Assembly (NCBI GenBank): GCA_016125155.1
Contig: WGMI01000001.1
Coordinates: 1 to 53,259, forward strand
DNA from: a bacterium
GTDB taxonomy: Bacteria > Bacteroidota > Bacteroidia > Flavobacteriales > Schleiferiaceae
Reading direction: 5' to 3'
DNA: 53,259 nt
Shown piece after piece: positions 44,219-51,322 of this stretch (position 1 is the first letter of the stretch; each line of letters opens with the position of its first letter). The position numbers were made by a program, and so were the translations under genes. The notes under the pieces are model-generated. The model had not been told where the DNA came from. It did no database searches and saw only the letters and a list, made by a program, of their open reading frames with translations.

Positions 44219-45106
44219 CTACCGCTTGCGGTTGACCAGATAGACCCCCATCAGGATCAAACCCGCCCCGGCAAAGTGCAGCCAACCGATATGCTCTCCA
44301 TCGAAGGCGCCCCACATCAAAGCCACGATGGGGACGAAGTACGTGATGGTCGAGGCGAAAATCGGGCTGGTCATGTGGATGAGCCGATTGAAGAGCACGA
44401 CCGAGATCGAAGAGCTCAGGGTGCCCAGTATCAGGACGTACCCAAAACTCTGCCAGGCTCCGGGCCGGGTCGAGACAATCTCGACAAAGTCGGTCCCGGC
44501 AAACAACAGGATCAAGGCGGGAATCCCCACAATAGCAAACGACAAGAGTGTCAAAGCCATGGGACTGAGATGCACCAACTTCTGACCGATGGTGTTCACC
44601 GAAATGGCGTACATCACCGTCCCCAGTATCGGCAACAAACCGTAGATCAATTCTTGGCCGGGTGCAGCATTCCACGGGGACAGCAAAAAAGCGGCTCCAC
44701 TCAATCCGACAAACACACCGACCACCTGAAGCCAGCGCACCCGCTTTCCAAAAAAAGCGACTCCAATAGCCATCGTAAAGAGGGGAACCAACGAATTGAG
44801 CATCCCGACCACCGAGCTGTCTATTTTGCGCACGGCCATCGGAAACAGAAAATACGGAATGCCGTTTCCGAAGAAACCCACAACCGCCAAAGGCCAAAAA
44901 TCCACGGATCGATATTCCTTCAGCCTTCGAAACGCATAGACGAGCGTAAAGAGAAAGGCAATTCCAATCCGCATCAAACCAATGTGGTGGGGGCCAAACG
45001 AAACCAGCCCGCGCTTCATGAGGATAAACGAACTGCCCCAAACGGCAGCGAGCAGCGCAAAAATGACCCACTTGAGCCAGGGGCTTGGCACTGCCTTAAA
45101 ATTCAT
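44219..45106 (-). CDS. EamA/DMT-family transporter
   Basis: A 295-aa polytopic membrane protein with about ten helices arranged as two EamA repeats (WVIFALLAAVWGSSFILMKRGL at the start; ELIYGLLPILGTVMYAISV at the second half). PxxxxxxPL- and GEH-like turns of the family are seen (LFNRLIHMTSP, GAFDGEHIGWLHFAGAGLI). It exports or imports small metabolites; the substrate is unknown. A -7 box lies 5 nt before the ATG. Confidence 0.9.
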   Translation of the reverse strand: MNFKAVPSPWLKWVIFALLAAVWGSSFILMKRGLVSFGPHHIGLMRIGIAFLFTLVYAFRRLKEYRSVDFWPLAVVGFFGNGIPYFLFPMAVRKIDSSVVGMLNSLVPLFTMAIGVAFFGKRVRWLQVVGVFVGLSGAAFLLSPWNAAPGQELIYGLLPILGTVMYAISVNTIGQKLVHLSPMALTLLSFAIVGIPALILLFAGTDFVEIVSTRPGAWQSFGYVLILGTLSSSISVVLFNRLIHMTSPIFASTITYFVPIVALMWGAFDGEHIGWLHFAGAGLILMGVYLVNRKR

Positions 45107-45111
45107 GCGGG

Positions 45112-45119
45112 CAAAAGTA
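45112..45119 (-). promoter_or_regulatory. -7 box for the EamA gene
   Basis: TACTTTTG on the minus strand fits TAnnTTTG and ends 5 nt before ATG 45106. It lies 24 bp from the divergent box at 45144-45151. Confidence 0.55.
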
Positions 45120-45143
45120 GAACCGGACAGAGGGCCCTGCTGT

Positions 45144-45151
45144 TAAATTTG
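45144..45151 (+). promoter_or_regulatory. -7 box for the HMA lipoprotein-ctaA pair
   Basis: TAAATTTG matches TAnnTTTG and ends 4 nt before the ATG at 45156, giving a leaderless or nearly leaderless transcript for the HMA-ctaA operon. Confidence 0.6.
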
Positions 45152-45155
45152 CACT

Positions 45156-45503
45156 ATGAATACACGCACGAGCATTTGGGGATTATGGGCGGTGCTCTTG
45201 GCCGCTGTGGCATCCTGTCAAACCTCCTCGTCTTCTGATGCAGAAGCCTCGATTTCAGAAACAAAGGTGGTGTCTGTCGCCAACGCACACGCTGAATTTG
45301 CCGTGGACGGAATGGTCTGCGCCGAAGGCTGCGCCGGCACCATCCAAAAGACGTTGAGCGAAACAGCGGGCATTGCCCACTGCACCGTCGATTTTGGCTC
45401 GGGCAAGGTTGCGGTAGACTACGATTCTACCCTGATCGCACCCGACCGAATGGTGGCCGTGGTCGAAGCCATGCACGACGGACAGTACAGCGTTCGTTTG
45501 TGA
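45156..45503 (+). CDS. HMA-domain lipoprotein (periplasmic metal-binding candidate)
   Basis: A 115-aa lipoprotein; the signal peptide ends in LLAAVASC near residue 21. A heavy-metal-associated domain follows: the metal loop is GMVCAEGCAG (M-x-C-x3-C, one more spacing residue than the classic CxxC), and the C-terminal half has the SGKVAVDYDSTLIAPDRMVAVVEAM pattern of HMA domains. It is translationally coupled to heme A synthase: its TGA overlaps the ctaA GTG. That suggests a copper delivery or sensing role for the oxidase, but this is inference. Confidence 0.82.
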   Translation: MNTRTSIWGLWAVLLAAVASCQTSSSSDAEASISETKVVSVANAHAEFAVDGMVCAEGCAGTIQKTLSETAGIAHCTVDFGSGKVAVDYDSTLIAPDRMVAVVEAMHDGQYSVRL

Positions 45504-46525
45504 AGGCCCTGCGCCGCTGGGTCCTGATTGAAATCGTCCTGATCCACTTGGTCGTATTGGCGGGGAGCGTGGTTCGGATGACAGGCAGCGGCATGGGATG
45601 TCCGGATTGGCCCAAGTGTTTTGGCCACCTGATTCCCCCAACCCAGCTGGACGAACTCATCTGGGCTCCAGAAAAGTCGTTTAAAACGGGACAGATGATC
45701 CTCCACGAGGAGCGCTTGTGGGTGGCGCGTCAGGATGTGACGCCTGCCGAGCAGCTCGATCTTTCGCTGTGGAAGGTCTACACCAAGCACGACTACGCGC
45801 TGTTCAACCCCTTTCACACCTGGACCGAATACATCAACCGGCTGCTCGGAGCATTGAGCGGCATTCCTATGCTCGTGATTTTTGGGATGATCGCGGTTCG
45901 AACCCGGGCCCGACCAGCCGAATTTCTGCTGGCTTTGGCCGCTTTGCTCTTGCTCGGTTTCGAAGCCTGGCTCGGCAAGGTGGTGGTCGACGGCAACCTG
46001 ATTCCCGGTCACATCACCCTCCATATGCTGGGGGCTCTGTTGTTGATAGGCGTACTCTACTTGCTCTATGCGCGCTTGGCCCCCTTGTCGGATACCCGAC
46101 TTGATCGAGGGACCGTCATGGCCCTTCTCGTGTTGTTGGCGTTGGTGCTCGGTCAAATCCTGCTCGGAACCCAGGTACGCGAAGCAGTGGACCTACTCGG
46201 AAAGACCTCGGGGGGATTGCCTCGGCAATCGTGGGTTGAAGCGTTGCCCAAGGTTTTTTTCATCCATCGGTCTTTCTCTTGGTTGTTGCTGATCGGTTCC
46301 GCCTATTTGTTTTGGAGGGCTCGGAAATCAAAGTGGAAGGATTCCCGTGCCCGGATCGTTCTGGGATTGTGCGTCCTCAACATCGGTGTTGGAGTGGTAC
46401 TCGCCAATACGGGATTGCCCCCGGCTCTACAACCCGTCCACTTGATGCTGGCCGTTTTGCTCTTTGGCGCATTGGTGCGGGCATTGGCTGCCGAACGCGC
46501 ATGGACTGCCTTGAGGAGCGCTTGA
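45500..46525 (+). CDS. ctaA: Heme A synthase (COX15/CtaA)
   Basis: A 341-aa integral membrane enzyme that converts heme O to heme A for the aa3 oxidase encoded at the other end of the window. Eight helices are predictable. Family motifs are visible: GSVVRMTGSGMGCPDWPKCFG near residue 20, FHTWTEYINRLLGAL near residue 108, PGHITLHMLGALLL, FIHRSFSWLLL and PVHLMLAVLLFGALVRAL, with the conserved His residues in helices. The start is a GTG overlapping the previous TGA; this is supported because the N-terminal sequence matches the family. The first periplasmic loop (TQLDELIW...) is long, as in the Bacteroidota form. Confidence 0.93.
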   Translation: MKALRRWVLIEIVLIHLVVLAGSVVRMTGSGMGCPDWPKCFGHLIPPTQLDELIWAPEKSFKTGQMILHEERLWVARQDVTPAEQLDLSLWKVYTKHDYALFNPFHTWTEYINRLLGALSGIPMLVIFGMIAVRTRARPAEFLLALAALLLLGFEAWLGKVVVDGNLIPGHITLHMLGALLLIGVLYLLYARLAPLSDTRLDRGTVMALLVLLALVLGQILLGTQVREAVDLLGKTSGGLPRQSWVEALPKVFFIHRSFSWLLLIGSAYLFWRARKSKWKDSRARIVLGLCVLNIGVGVVLANTGLPPALQPVHLMLAVLLFGALVRALAAERAWTALRSA

Positions 46526-46529
46526 GTCT

Positions 46530-46796
46530 TTAGAATTCGAGCGCGGTCCACTCTCCGGGAAACAGGGGCTCTAAGACATCGAAGGCGCGGTGGGCATCGT
46601 CTAGGGCCACCCTCAACCCAATGCCCGTGGGCGATAACCCGGAATGCGGCAACACCGAATGCAGCAATTCGTGCTCGATGGTGCACGCCACGCCTTCCGC
46701 CCGCAAAACGCTGGCCGCGACCTGTGCCGTGGTCAAATTCGAAAAGGTGACCAATCGAACAGTCGATCCGCGCTGAACTTTGTCTTTGGGGGGCAC
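46530..46796 (-). CDS. DUF2007 family protein (putative signal-transducing protein)
   Basis: An 88-aa cytoplasmic protein. From RLVTFSNLTTAQVAASVLRAEGVACTIEHE it follows the DUF2007 pattern, a GlnB-like small fold of unknown function. The first codon is GTG, and the true start may lie further in, since the family usually begins just before the VTF strand. Last gene of the mutY-ssb-gldE-gldD cluster; convergent with ctaA 4 bp away. Confidence 0.75.
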   Translation of the reverse strand: MPPKDKVQRGSTVRLVTFSNLTTAQVAASVLRAEGVACTIEHELLHSVLPHSGLSPTGIGLRVALDDAHRAFDVLEPLFPGEWTALEF

Positions 46797-46836
46797 TCGG
46801 CAGAATTGAACCGAGTGAAAGGTAAGCCGAACTCCG

Positions 46837-47409
46837 CTATTGTTCAGGCGCTGGAACCCATTCGAGGGTTTCGAGCAGCCGCCGAATTTCAGCAGTCATA
46901 AAGACATCGGCGGGCCGGAGCGAATCGGGTTCGGGTACGGCGTCGAAATACAACACCCCACGCAAAAAATGCCGGCTGCTGTCGGTGGCATAAAACTGAG
47001 TACTCGTGGCCGCCCTGCCTTTCATTCGGTACAAAAGGGCATACACTCGGCGCTCCGGATGTTCAAAAAACTGCTCTTCGATGCCATCGGCTTTAACCGA
47101 ATGCCGGTAGGCCAGCTCCTGGGCCTCTTGAAACAAGGCTTCCAGATTGGCCTCAGACGACGACTTGTAGGTGAATTGAATCCGGGCCCTGAGCGATGGA
47201 TACTCCAAATTGCCCCAGTTCGGTTCAACTTCCTTCCACCGCGCGGTGTGGTTGTGTTGAAACCCAAACGGCAGACCCGGTGCAAGGGCCACCGAGCTGG
47301 TATCGGGAAGGGCATAGCGCAAATGCCCATAAGGCAAGGGATTCGTTTCTTGTTGACGGCAAGAGAGGCCGATCCCAACCAAGAAAATCCAAACCGCGGG
47401 GCGCATCAT
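46837..47409 (-). CDS. gldD: Gliding motility lipoprotein GldD
   Basis: A 190-aa lipoprotein with lipobox LVGIGLSC near residue 17, needed for gliding and type IX secretion in Flavobacterium (family knowledge). The body matches GldD: LPYGHLRYALPDTSS, PFGFQHNHTARWKEVEPNWGNLEYPSLRARIQFTYK, LYRMKGRAATSTQFYATDSSRHFLRGVLYF. The first ATG overlaps the gldE stop; a second ATG three bases on is equally possible. The order gldE-gldD behind ssb and mutY is the known Flavobacteriia arrangement. Confidence 0.92.
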   Translation of the reverse strand: MMRPAVWIFLVGIGLSCRQQETNPLPYGHLRYALPDTSSVALAPGLPFGFQHNHTARWKEVEPNWGNLEYPSLRARIQFTYKSSSEANLEALFQEAQELAYRHSVKADGIEEQFFEHPERRVYALLYRMKGRAATSTQFYATDSSRHFLRGVLYFDAVPEPDSLRPADVFMTAEIRRLLETLEWVPAPEQ

Positions 47410-48737
47410 GATCGATCGGTCGGTTCCGGGGTGCGCTCCACCTTGACGCGTTGAATCCGTCTTTGCTCCACGGCTTCAATGATAAAGGTCAACGGACCCA
47501 GTTCTACCCGGTCTCCCGCTTCCGGAAAGCGGCCATGCACTTCGAGAACGAGCCCGGCCAAGGTATCGGCCTCGGCGCTAAACTCCTCGATTTCCTCGGG
47601 ATCCAAGGCGAGCACCCGGCAAAAATCGTTCAGGGGCACACGCCCTTCAAACAGATAGGTGTTTTCGTCCAATCGACTGTATACCAATTCATCATCGTCA
47701 AATTCGTCCGAAATATCGCCTACGATCTCTTCGATGATGTCTTCCAAGGTTACCAAACCTGAAGTCCCCCCGAATTCGTCGACGACAATGGCCATATGGA
47801 TGCGTCGGTCCCGAAATTCCTGGAGCAGATCGTCGATTTTCTTGCTCTCAGGCACAAAAAAGGCGGGGCGCATCAGCTGTTTCCAGTCAAAGCCGTCGGC
47901 TGCGTCGATGTAAGGCAACAAATCCTTGATGTACAACACCCCCGTAATGTCGTCGAGGTCTTCGCGAAACACGGGAATCCGCGAATAGCCCGCAGAGCGG
48001 ATCAAGTCGAGCACCGACCCAAACGGAGCGCGCTCTGTAACGGCCACTAATTCGGTTCGCGGTTTGAGTATTTGCCGAACCGAAGTTTCTCCAAACCGCA
48101 CAATCCCCCTCAGAATCTTGGCCTCCTCCTGCCCTTCGAGGGGGGCCTGGGTAAGCTCGAGCGCCTGGCCCAAATCGCCCACCGACAGCTGGGGTGCAGG
48201 ACGCCTTCGCTGTCCTTCGAGAAAATTGCCCGAGTGGATGAGCAATCGGCTCAAAGGCATTAAGAGGCGTTGAATTGCATTGACCCATGGCGCTACCATG
48301 CGCGCATATTCCAAGGGCTTTCTGGTAGCATACACTTTGGGGAGAATCTCGCCAAAAAACAAAATCAAGGCGGTGATGCCCAAAACGCGAACCGCAAAAT
48401 CAAACCACCCTCCGTACACAGGGAACCATTGATCCGCCAACAAATTCGACAGAATGACGACCCCAACATTCACCAAATTGTTCATAATGAGCAACGTGGC
48501 TAAAATCAATCGGGGAGAATCGACAAAGCCCAACACCAGCCGATCCACAGGGGTCTCTTCCGCCTCCAATGCAGCGAGGTCGGCGGGCTTTAAGGAAAAC
48601 AGCGCCGCCTCAGAACCCGAGGCCAAGGCAGAACTGAGCAGCAGTATCAGCAAGGCGGCCAGCGGTATTATTCCGTCGACCCAAAAAGCGTAGGTCGAGT
48701 CGGTCAAGGCGAGCAACAAATGCGGGTCAGGGTCCAA
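47406..48737 (-). CDS. gldE: Gliding motility protein GldE (CNNM/CBS/CorC-like)
   Basis: A 443-aa membrane protein. A four-helix DUF21/CNNM domain (residues 15-180, opening IIPLAALLILLLSSALASGSEAALFSL) is followed by a CBS pair (residues 215-335, with ARTEL-like RQILKPRTELVAVTERA and FGGTSGLVTLEDIIEEIVGDISDEFD) and a CorC-type C-terminal domain (YLFEGRVPLNDFCRVL). The start codon is TTG at 48737; no ATG occurs before the membrane domain, and it lies 16 bp after the ssb stop. It partners GldD in gliding and secretion. Confidence 0.92.
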   Translation of the reverse strand: MDPDPHLLLALTDSTYAFWVDGIIPLAALLILLLSSALASGSEAALFSLKPADLAALEAEETPVDRLVLGFVDSPRLILATLLIMNNLVNVGVVILSNLLADQWFPVYGGWFDFAVRVLGITALILFFGEILPKVYATRKPLEYARMVAPWVNAIQRLLMPLSRLLIHSGNFLEGQRRRPAPQLSVGDLGQALELTQAPLEGQEEAKILRGIVRFGETSVRQILKPRTELVAVTERAPFGSVLDLIRSAGYSRIPVFREDLDDITGVLYIKDLLPYIDAADGFDWKQLMRPAFFVPESKKIDDLLQEFRDRRIHMAIVVDEFGGTSGLVTLEDIIEEIVGDISDEFDDDELVYSRLDENTYLFEGRVPLNDFCRVLALDPEEIEEFSAEADTLAGLVLEVHGRFPEAGDRVELGPLTFIIEAVEQRRIQRVKVERTPEPTDRS

Positions 48738-48753
48738 CAGCCGAATTATTCGT

Positions 48754-49143
48754 TCACGAAATGGAATCTCCCGTATTCTCTTCTCCCCCAGAGGTGGGGT
48801 TACGGTCGGTTTTCCCGGTCAACATGGTCATCTCGTCGCAATGTACTTCGGTGCTGTAGTGCTTGTGCCCCTGATCGTCCACCCAAGAGCGGGTTTTGAG
48901 CCTTCCTTCTACAAAAACCTTGTGGCCCTTGCGCAAATAGAGTTCGCAAATATCGGCCAAGCCTTTGCGGTGAACAACAATAGAATGCCAATCGGTGTGG
49001 TCGATGCGCTGGCCCTCTTTGTTCGTATAGCTCTCGTTGGTGGCAATGCGAAAACGGACCAATTTTCCGTGTTCAAAGGGGCGTACCTCGGGGTCATCGC
49101 CCAAATTGCCAATCAACAAAACCTTGTTCAGCGAACCGTGCAT
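48754..49143 (-). CDS. ssb: Single-stranded DNA-binding protein
   Basis: A 129-aa OB-fold SSB: NKVLLIGNLGDDPEVRPFEHGKLVRFRIATNESY, WHSIVVHRKGLADICELYLRKGHKVFVEGRLKTRSW. The C-terminal tail is short (...GEENTGDSIS) and lacks the usual DDDIPF acidic tip, so partner-binding via the tip may be missing or differ. It has its own -7 box just before the ATG, in the last codons of mutY. Cotranscribed with gldE and gldD. Confidence 0.93.
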   Translation of the reverse strand: MHGSLNKVLLIGNLGDDPEVRPFEHGKLVRFRIATNESYTNKEGQRIDHTDWHSIVVHRKGLADICELYLRKGHKVFVEGRLKTRSWVDDQGHKHYSTEVHCDEMTMLTGKTDRNPTSGGEENTGDSIS

Positions 49144-49147
49144 GCTC

Positions 49148-49155
49148 CAAATTTA
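49148..49155 (-). promoter_or_regulatory. -7 box for ssb-gldE-gldD
   Basis: TAAATTTG on the minus strand matches TAnnTTTG exactly, 4 nt before the ssb ATG, and overlaps the mutY stop region. It can start an ssb transcript independent of mutY. Confidence 0.6.
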
Positions 49156-50208
49156 CGAAGACATCCGCCCCTGTATTTGGGGCAATGCGGCGGAAAGCGG
49201 TCGGGGGAAAGCCCTGACTGACCAATCTGACTGCGGGAGACAAATCAGACCGGGGGCTCCAACCCATCCTCGGGCATCGGGCAGGACAAAAATGGAGAGC
49301 TCTAACTGGAGGATTTTGTGCGTCAATCGGTGACTGATTGAAATTCTGTGGGTTTCACGGTCGGTCGAGGACTCATACAACGCGCGGGGAACGAACTCGT
49401 ACAACCCGCCCCAAATGCCGTGTTCCGGTCGTTTGCGCACCCACATTTGACCCGATGGGTCGCAGACTATGGCATAGGCCCATATCTCGGTTGGAACGGC
49501 TTTGGTGCGCCTTTTAACGGGTCTGTCTCGTTGGGTTCCTCGCTCGGCGGATCGACAATGCGCGCGCAGAACGCACGCATCGCACAAAGGAATACCGGGT
49601 TTGCACCACTGAGATCCGAATTCCATCAGCGCCTGGTTGAACATCCCTGGCTCGTGTCCCGAAAGCAAAGCCTGGGCCGTGGTCTGATAAAAATGGACCG
49701 AAGCCTTGGACCCCACTTCATCTTCCCAATCCCACAAACGGCTTAGCAAACGCTGGACGTTGCCATCAACCACGGCTCGGGGCTCTCCGAAAGCAATGGA
49801 AGCCACCGCAGCGGCTGTATAGGACCCGACCCCTGGCAAAAGAATCCAATCGGAATAGCGCTCCGGGCATTGTCCGCCAAACTCAGCGACGAGGATTTGT
49901 GCCGCCTTGTGGAGGTTGCGCGCCCGGCTGTAATAGCCCAATCCTTGCCAGACCTCGAGCACATCATCCAAATTGGCCGCGGCCAAATCGGCAACCCGAG
50001 GAAATCGCTTCAAAAAGCGATGGTAATAAGCGGTGCCTTGGTCGATTCGCGTTTGTTGCAATACGACCTCCGAGATCCAAATCGCATAGGGATCGCGGGT
50101 TTGTCTCCAGGGCAAGTCGCGTTGGTGTTGTTGGTACCACTCGAGCAGCAGATGGCTCAGGCTCCGAATTTCATGGTCGTTTTTGATTTCCAAATGACTA
50201 ACAATCAT
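49153..50208 (-). CDS. mutY: A/G-specific adenine DNA glycosylase MutY
   Basis: A 351-aa base-excision repair enzyme that removes adenine opposite 8-oxoguanine. Catalytic Glu lies in WISEVVLQQTRIDQG, the helix-hairpin-helix in LLPGVGSYTAAAVASIAFGEP, and catalytic Asp in AVVDGNVQRLLSR. The 4Fe-4S loop is CKPGIPLCDACVLRAHC (C-x6-C-x2-C-x5-C). The C-terminal NUDIX-like domain (WVRKRPEHGIWGGLYEFV) is present. It is divergent from the HU gene, with 68 bp between their starts; its own start overlaps the HU promoter region. Confidence 0.95.
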   Translation of the reverse strand: MIVSHLEIKNDHEIRSLSHLLLEWYQQHQRDLPWRQTRDPYAIWISEVVLQQTRIDQGTAYYHRFLKRFPRVADLAAANLDDVLEVWQGLGYYSRARNLHKAAQILVAEFGGQCPERYSDWILLPGVGSYTAAAVASIAFGEPRAVVDGNVQRLLSRLWDWEDEVGSKASVHFYQTTAQALLSGHEPGMFNQALMEFGSQWCKPGIPLCDACVLRAHCRSAERGTQRDRPVKRRTKAVPTEIWAYAIVCDPSGQMWVRKRPEHGIWGGLYEFVPRALYESSTDRETHRISISHRLTHKILQLELSIFVLPDARGWVGAPGLICLPQSDWSVRAFPRPLSAALPQIQGRMSS

Positions 50209-50225
50209 TTAATCAGATTCAGACC

Positions 50226-50233
50226 TATATTTG
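50226..50233 (+). promoter_or_regulatory. -7 box for the HU-TPR-rng operon
   Basis: TATATTTG fits TAnnTTTG and lies 43 nt before the HU ATG at 50277, giving a leader of normal length, unlike most promoters in this window. A -33 TTG is not clear. Confidence 0.6.
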
Positions 50234-50276
50234 CAGCCCTCAAAAGCAAAGTTCAATCAAACTTCAAGCACTCAAG

Positions 50277-50564
50277 ATGACCAAAGCGGACATTGTTGCG
50301 AAGATCTCGGACAAATCGGGAATGGAAAAGGCGGACGTCCAAGCCACCATCGAATCGTTCATGAAAGAGGTTAAGCACTCTCTCGAAGCCGGACAAAACG
50401 TGTATTTGCGCGGTTTCGGCAGCTTCATTATCAAGAAAAGAGCCAAGAAAACCGGTCGGAACATTTCGAAGAACACGACCATTATCATTCCGGCCCACAA
50501 TGTTCCGGCCTTCAAACCCGCCAAGGTGTTTGCTGAAAACGTGAAAAAGAAGGTCAAGAGCTAA
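50277..50564 (+). CDS. HU-family DNA-binding protein
   Basis: A 95-aa nucleoid protein. The helical N-terminus (MTKADIVAKISDKSGMEKADVQATIESFMKEV) is followed by the RGFGSF turn and beta-arm (KTGRNISKNTTIIIPAHNVPAFKPAK), then the C-terminal helix. The arm sequence differs from the GRNPQTGE type of other phyla and resembles the Bacteroidota HU form. First gene of a four-gene operon ending in rng. Confidence 0.96.
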   Translation: MTKADIVAKISDKSGMEKADVQATIESFMKEVKHSLEAGQNVYLRGFGSFIIKKRAKKTGRNISKNTTIIIPAHNVPAFKPAKVFAENVKKKVKS

Positions 50565-50567
50565 ATC

Positions 50568-51065
50568 GTGAAAAAGCCGGGCATTATCGCGGTATTGGCA
50601 GCGTTTGTGCTGGCGGCCGTGTTGTATGCACTGCCGAGGACGCCGCAGCGTCCGGTTGAGGGGTCCTCTGCCAATGCGGCTTCGACCGCCGGCAGTGGAT
50701 CTCCCGACAGTCTCAACGCCATGGTGGCCGAAGCGGTTTCTCGCTTAGAGCGAGGAGAAGGCAGTCCCATGGAAGCCATTGGATTGTTGCGCAAGGTGGT
50801 CGAACTGGATCCGAACCATCTCAATGCCAATCTCTACTTGGGCTATTTCTCTGTAGTCTCCGGACAATTCGAAAAAGCCCTGCCCCGTCTCGAAATCGTC
50901 CTACAACAGGAGCCCCGTCACAGCCAAGCCCTCTTGTTGAAGGGTCAAGCGTTGAACGGCTTGGGCAGAAAAACGGAGGCCAAAGAAATGTTCCAGCGCT
51001 GCCTGGAGACCGATCCCGATCCGGAAACCGAACAATTGGCGCGAGCAGCGCTGAGCGAACCATAA
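50568..51065 (+). CDS. TPR-repeat membrane-anchored protein
   Basis: A 165-aa protein with a GTG start 3 bp after HU. An N-terminal helix (IIAVLAAFVLAAVLYAL) anchors or exports it, a Ser/Ala-rich linker follows, and two to three TPR units (LLRKVVELDPNHLNANLYLGYFSVVSGQFEKALPRLEIVLQQEPRHSQALLLKGQALNGLGRKTEAKEMF) fill the C-terminus. TPR proteins mediate protein contacts; the partner is unknown. Gene order HU-TPR-rng is common in Bacteroidota. Confidence 0.85.
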   Translation: MKKPGIIAVLAAFVLAAVLYALPRTPQRPVEGSSANAASTAGSGSPDSLNAMVAEAVSRLERGEGSPMEAIGLLRKVVELDPNHLNANLYLGYFSVVSGQFEKALPRLEIVLQQEPRHSQALLLKGQALNGLGRKTEAKEMFQRCLETDPDPETEQLARAALSEP

Positions 51066-51095
51066 CCTCATTCAACCCATAACACCCCATTCGTC

Positions 51096-51185
51096 ATGCC
51101 GAGCGGAAAAAAGCGGAAACGCCATAAAATGGCCACCCACAAGCGCAAAAAGCGCCTGAGAAAGAACCGACACAAGAAGAAGTAA
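51096..51185 (+). CDS. 29-residue very basic protein, possible ribosomal protein
   Basis: An ATG frame, MPSGKKRKRHK... ending RKNRHKKK-stop, 29 codons, with 19 Lys/Arg residues and three His. It is too short for most gene finders. Small Lys/Arg-rich proteins of this type are conserved in Bacteroidota ahead of rng, and one such protein, bL38, was described in the Flavobacterium johnsoniae ribosome; identity with bL38 is my recollection and is not proven here. It sits between the TPR gene and rng in one operon. Confidence 0.7.
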   Translation: MPSGKKRKRHKMATHKRKKRLRKNRHKKK

Positions 51186-51322
51186 TCCGTACTCCGGATT
51201 TCTGTCCGGATCAGGATTGTTGTTGCACAGCGGGACGATCGCGCATCGAATCCCGCTTGTGCCATATATACCCCAGCCGCGTCTGTATTCAGACCCATGG
51301 CTGAACTACACCTCCATTACTT

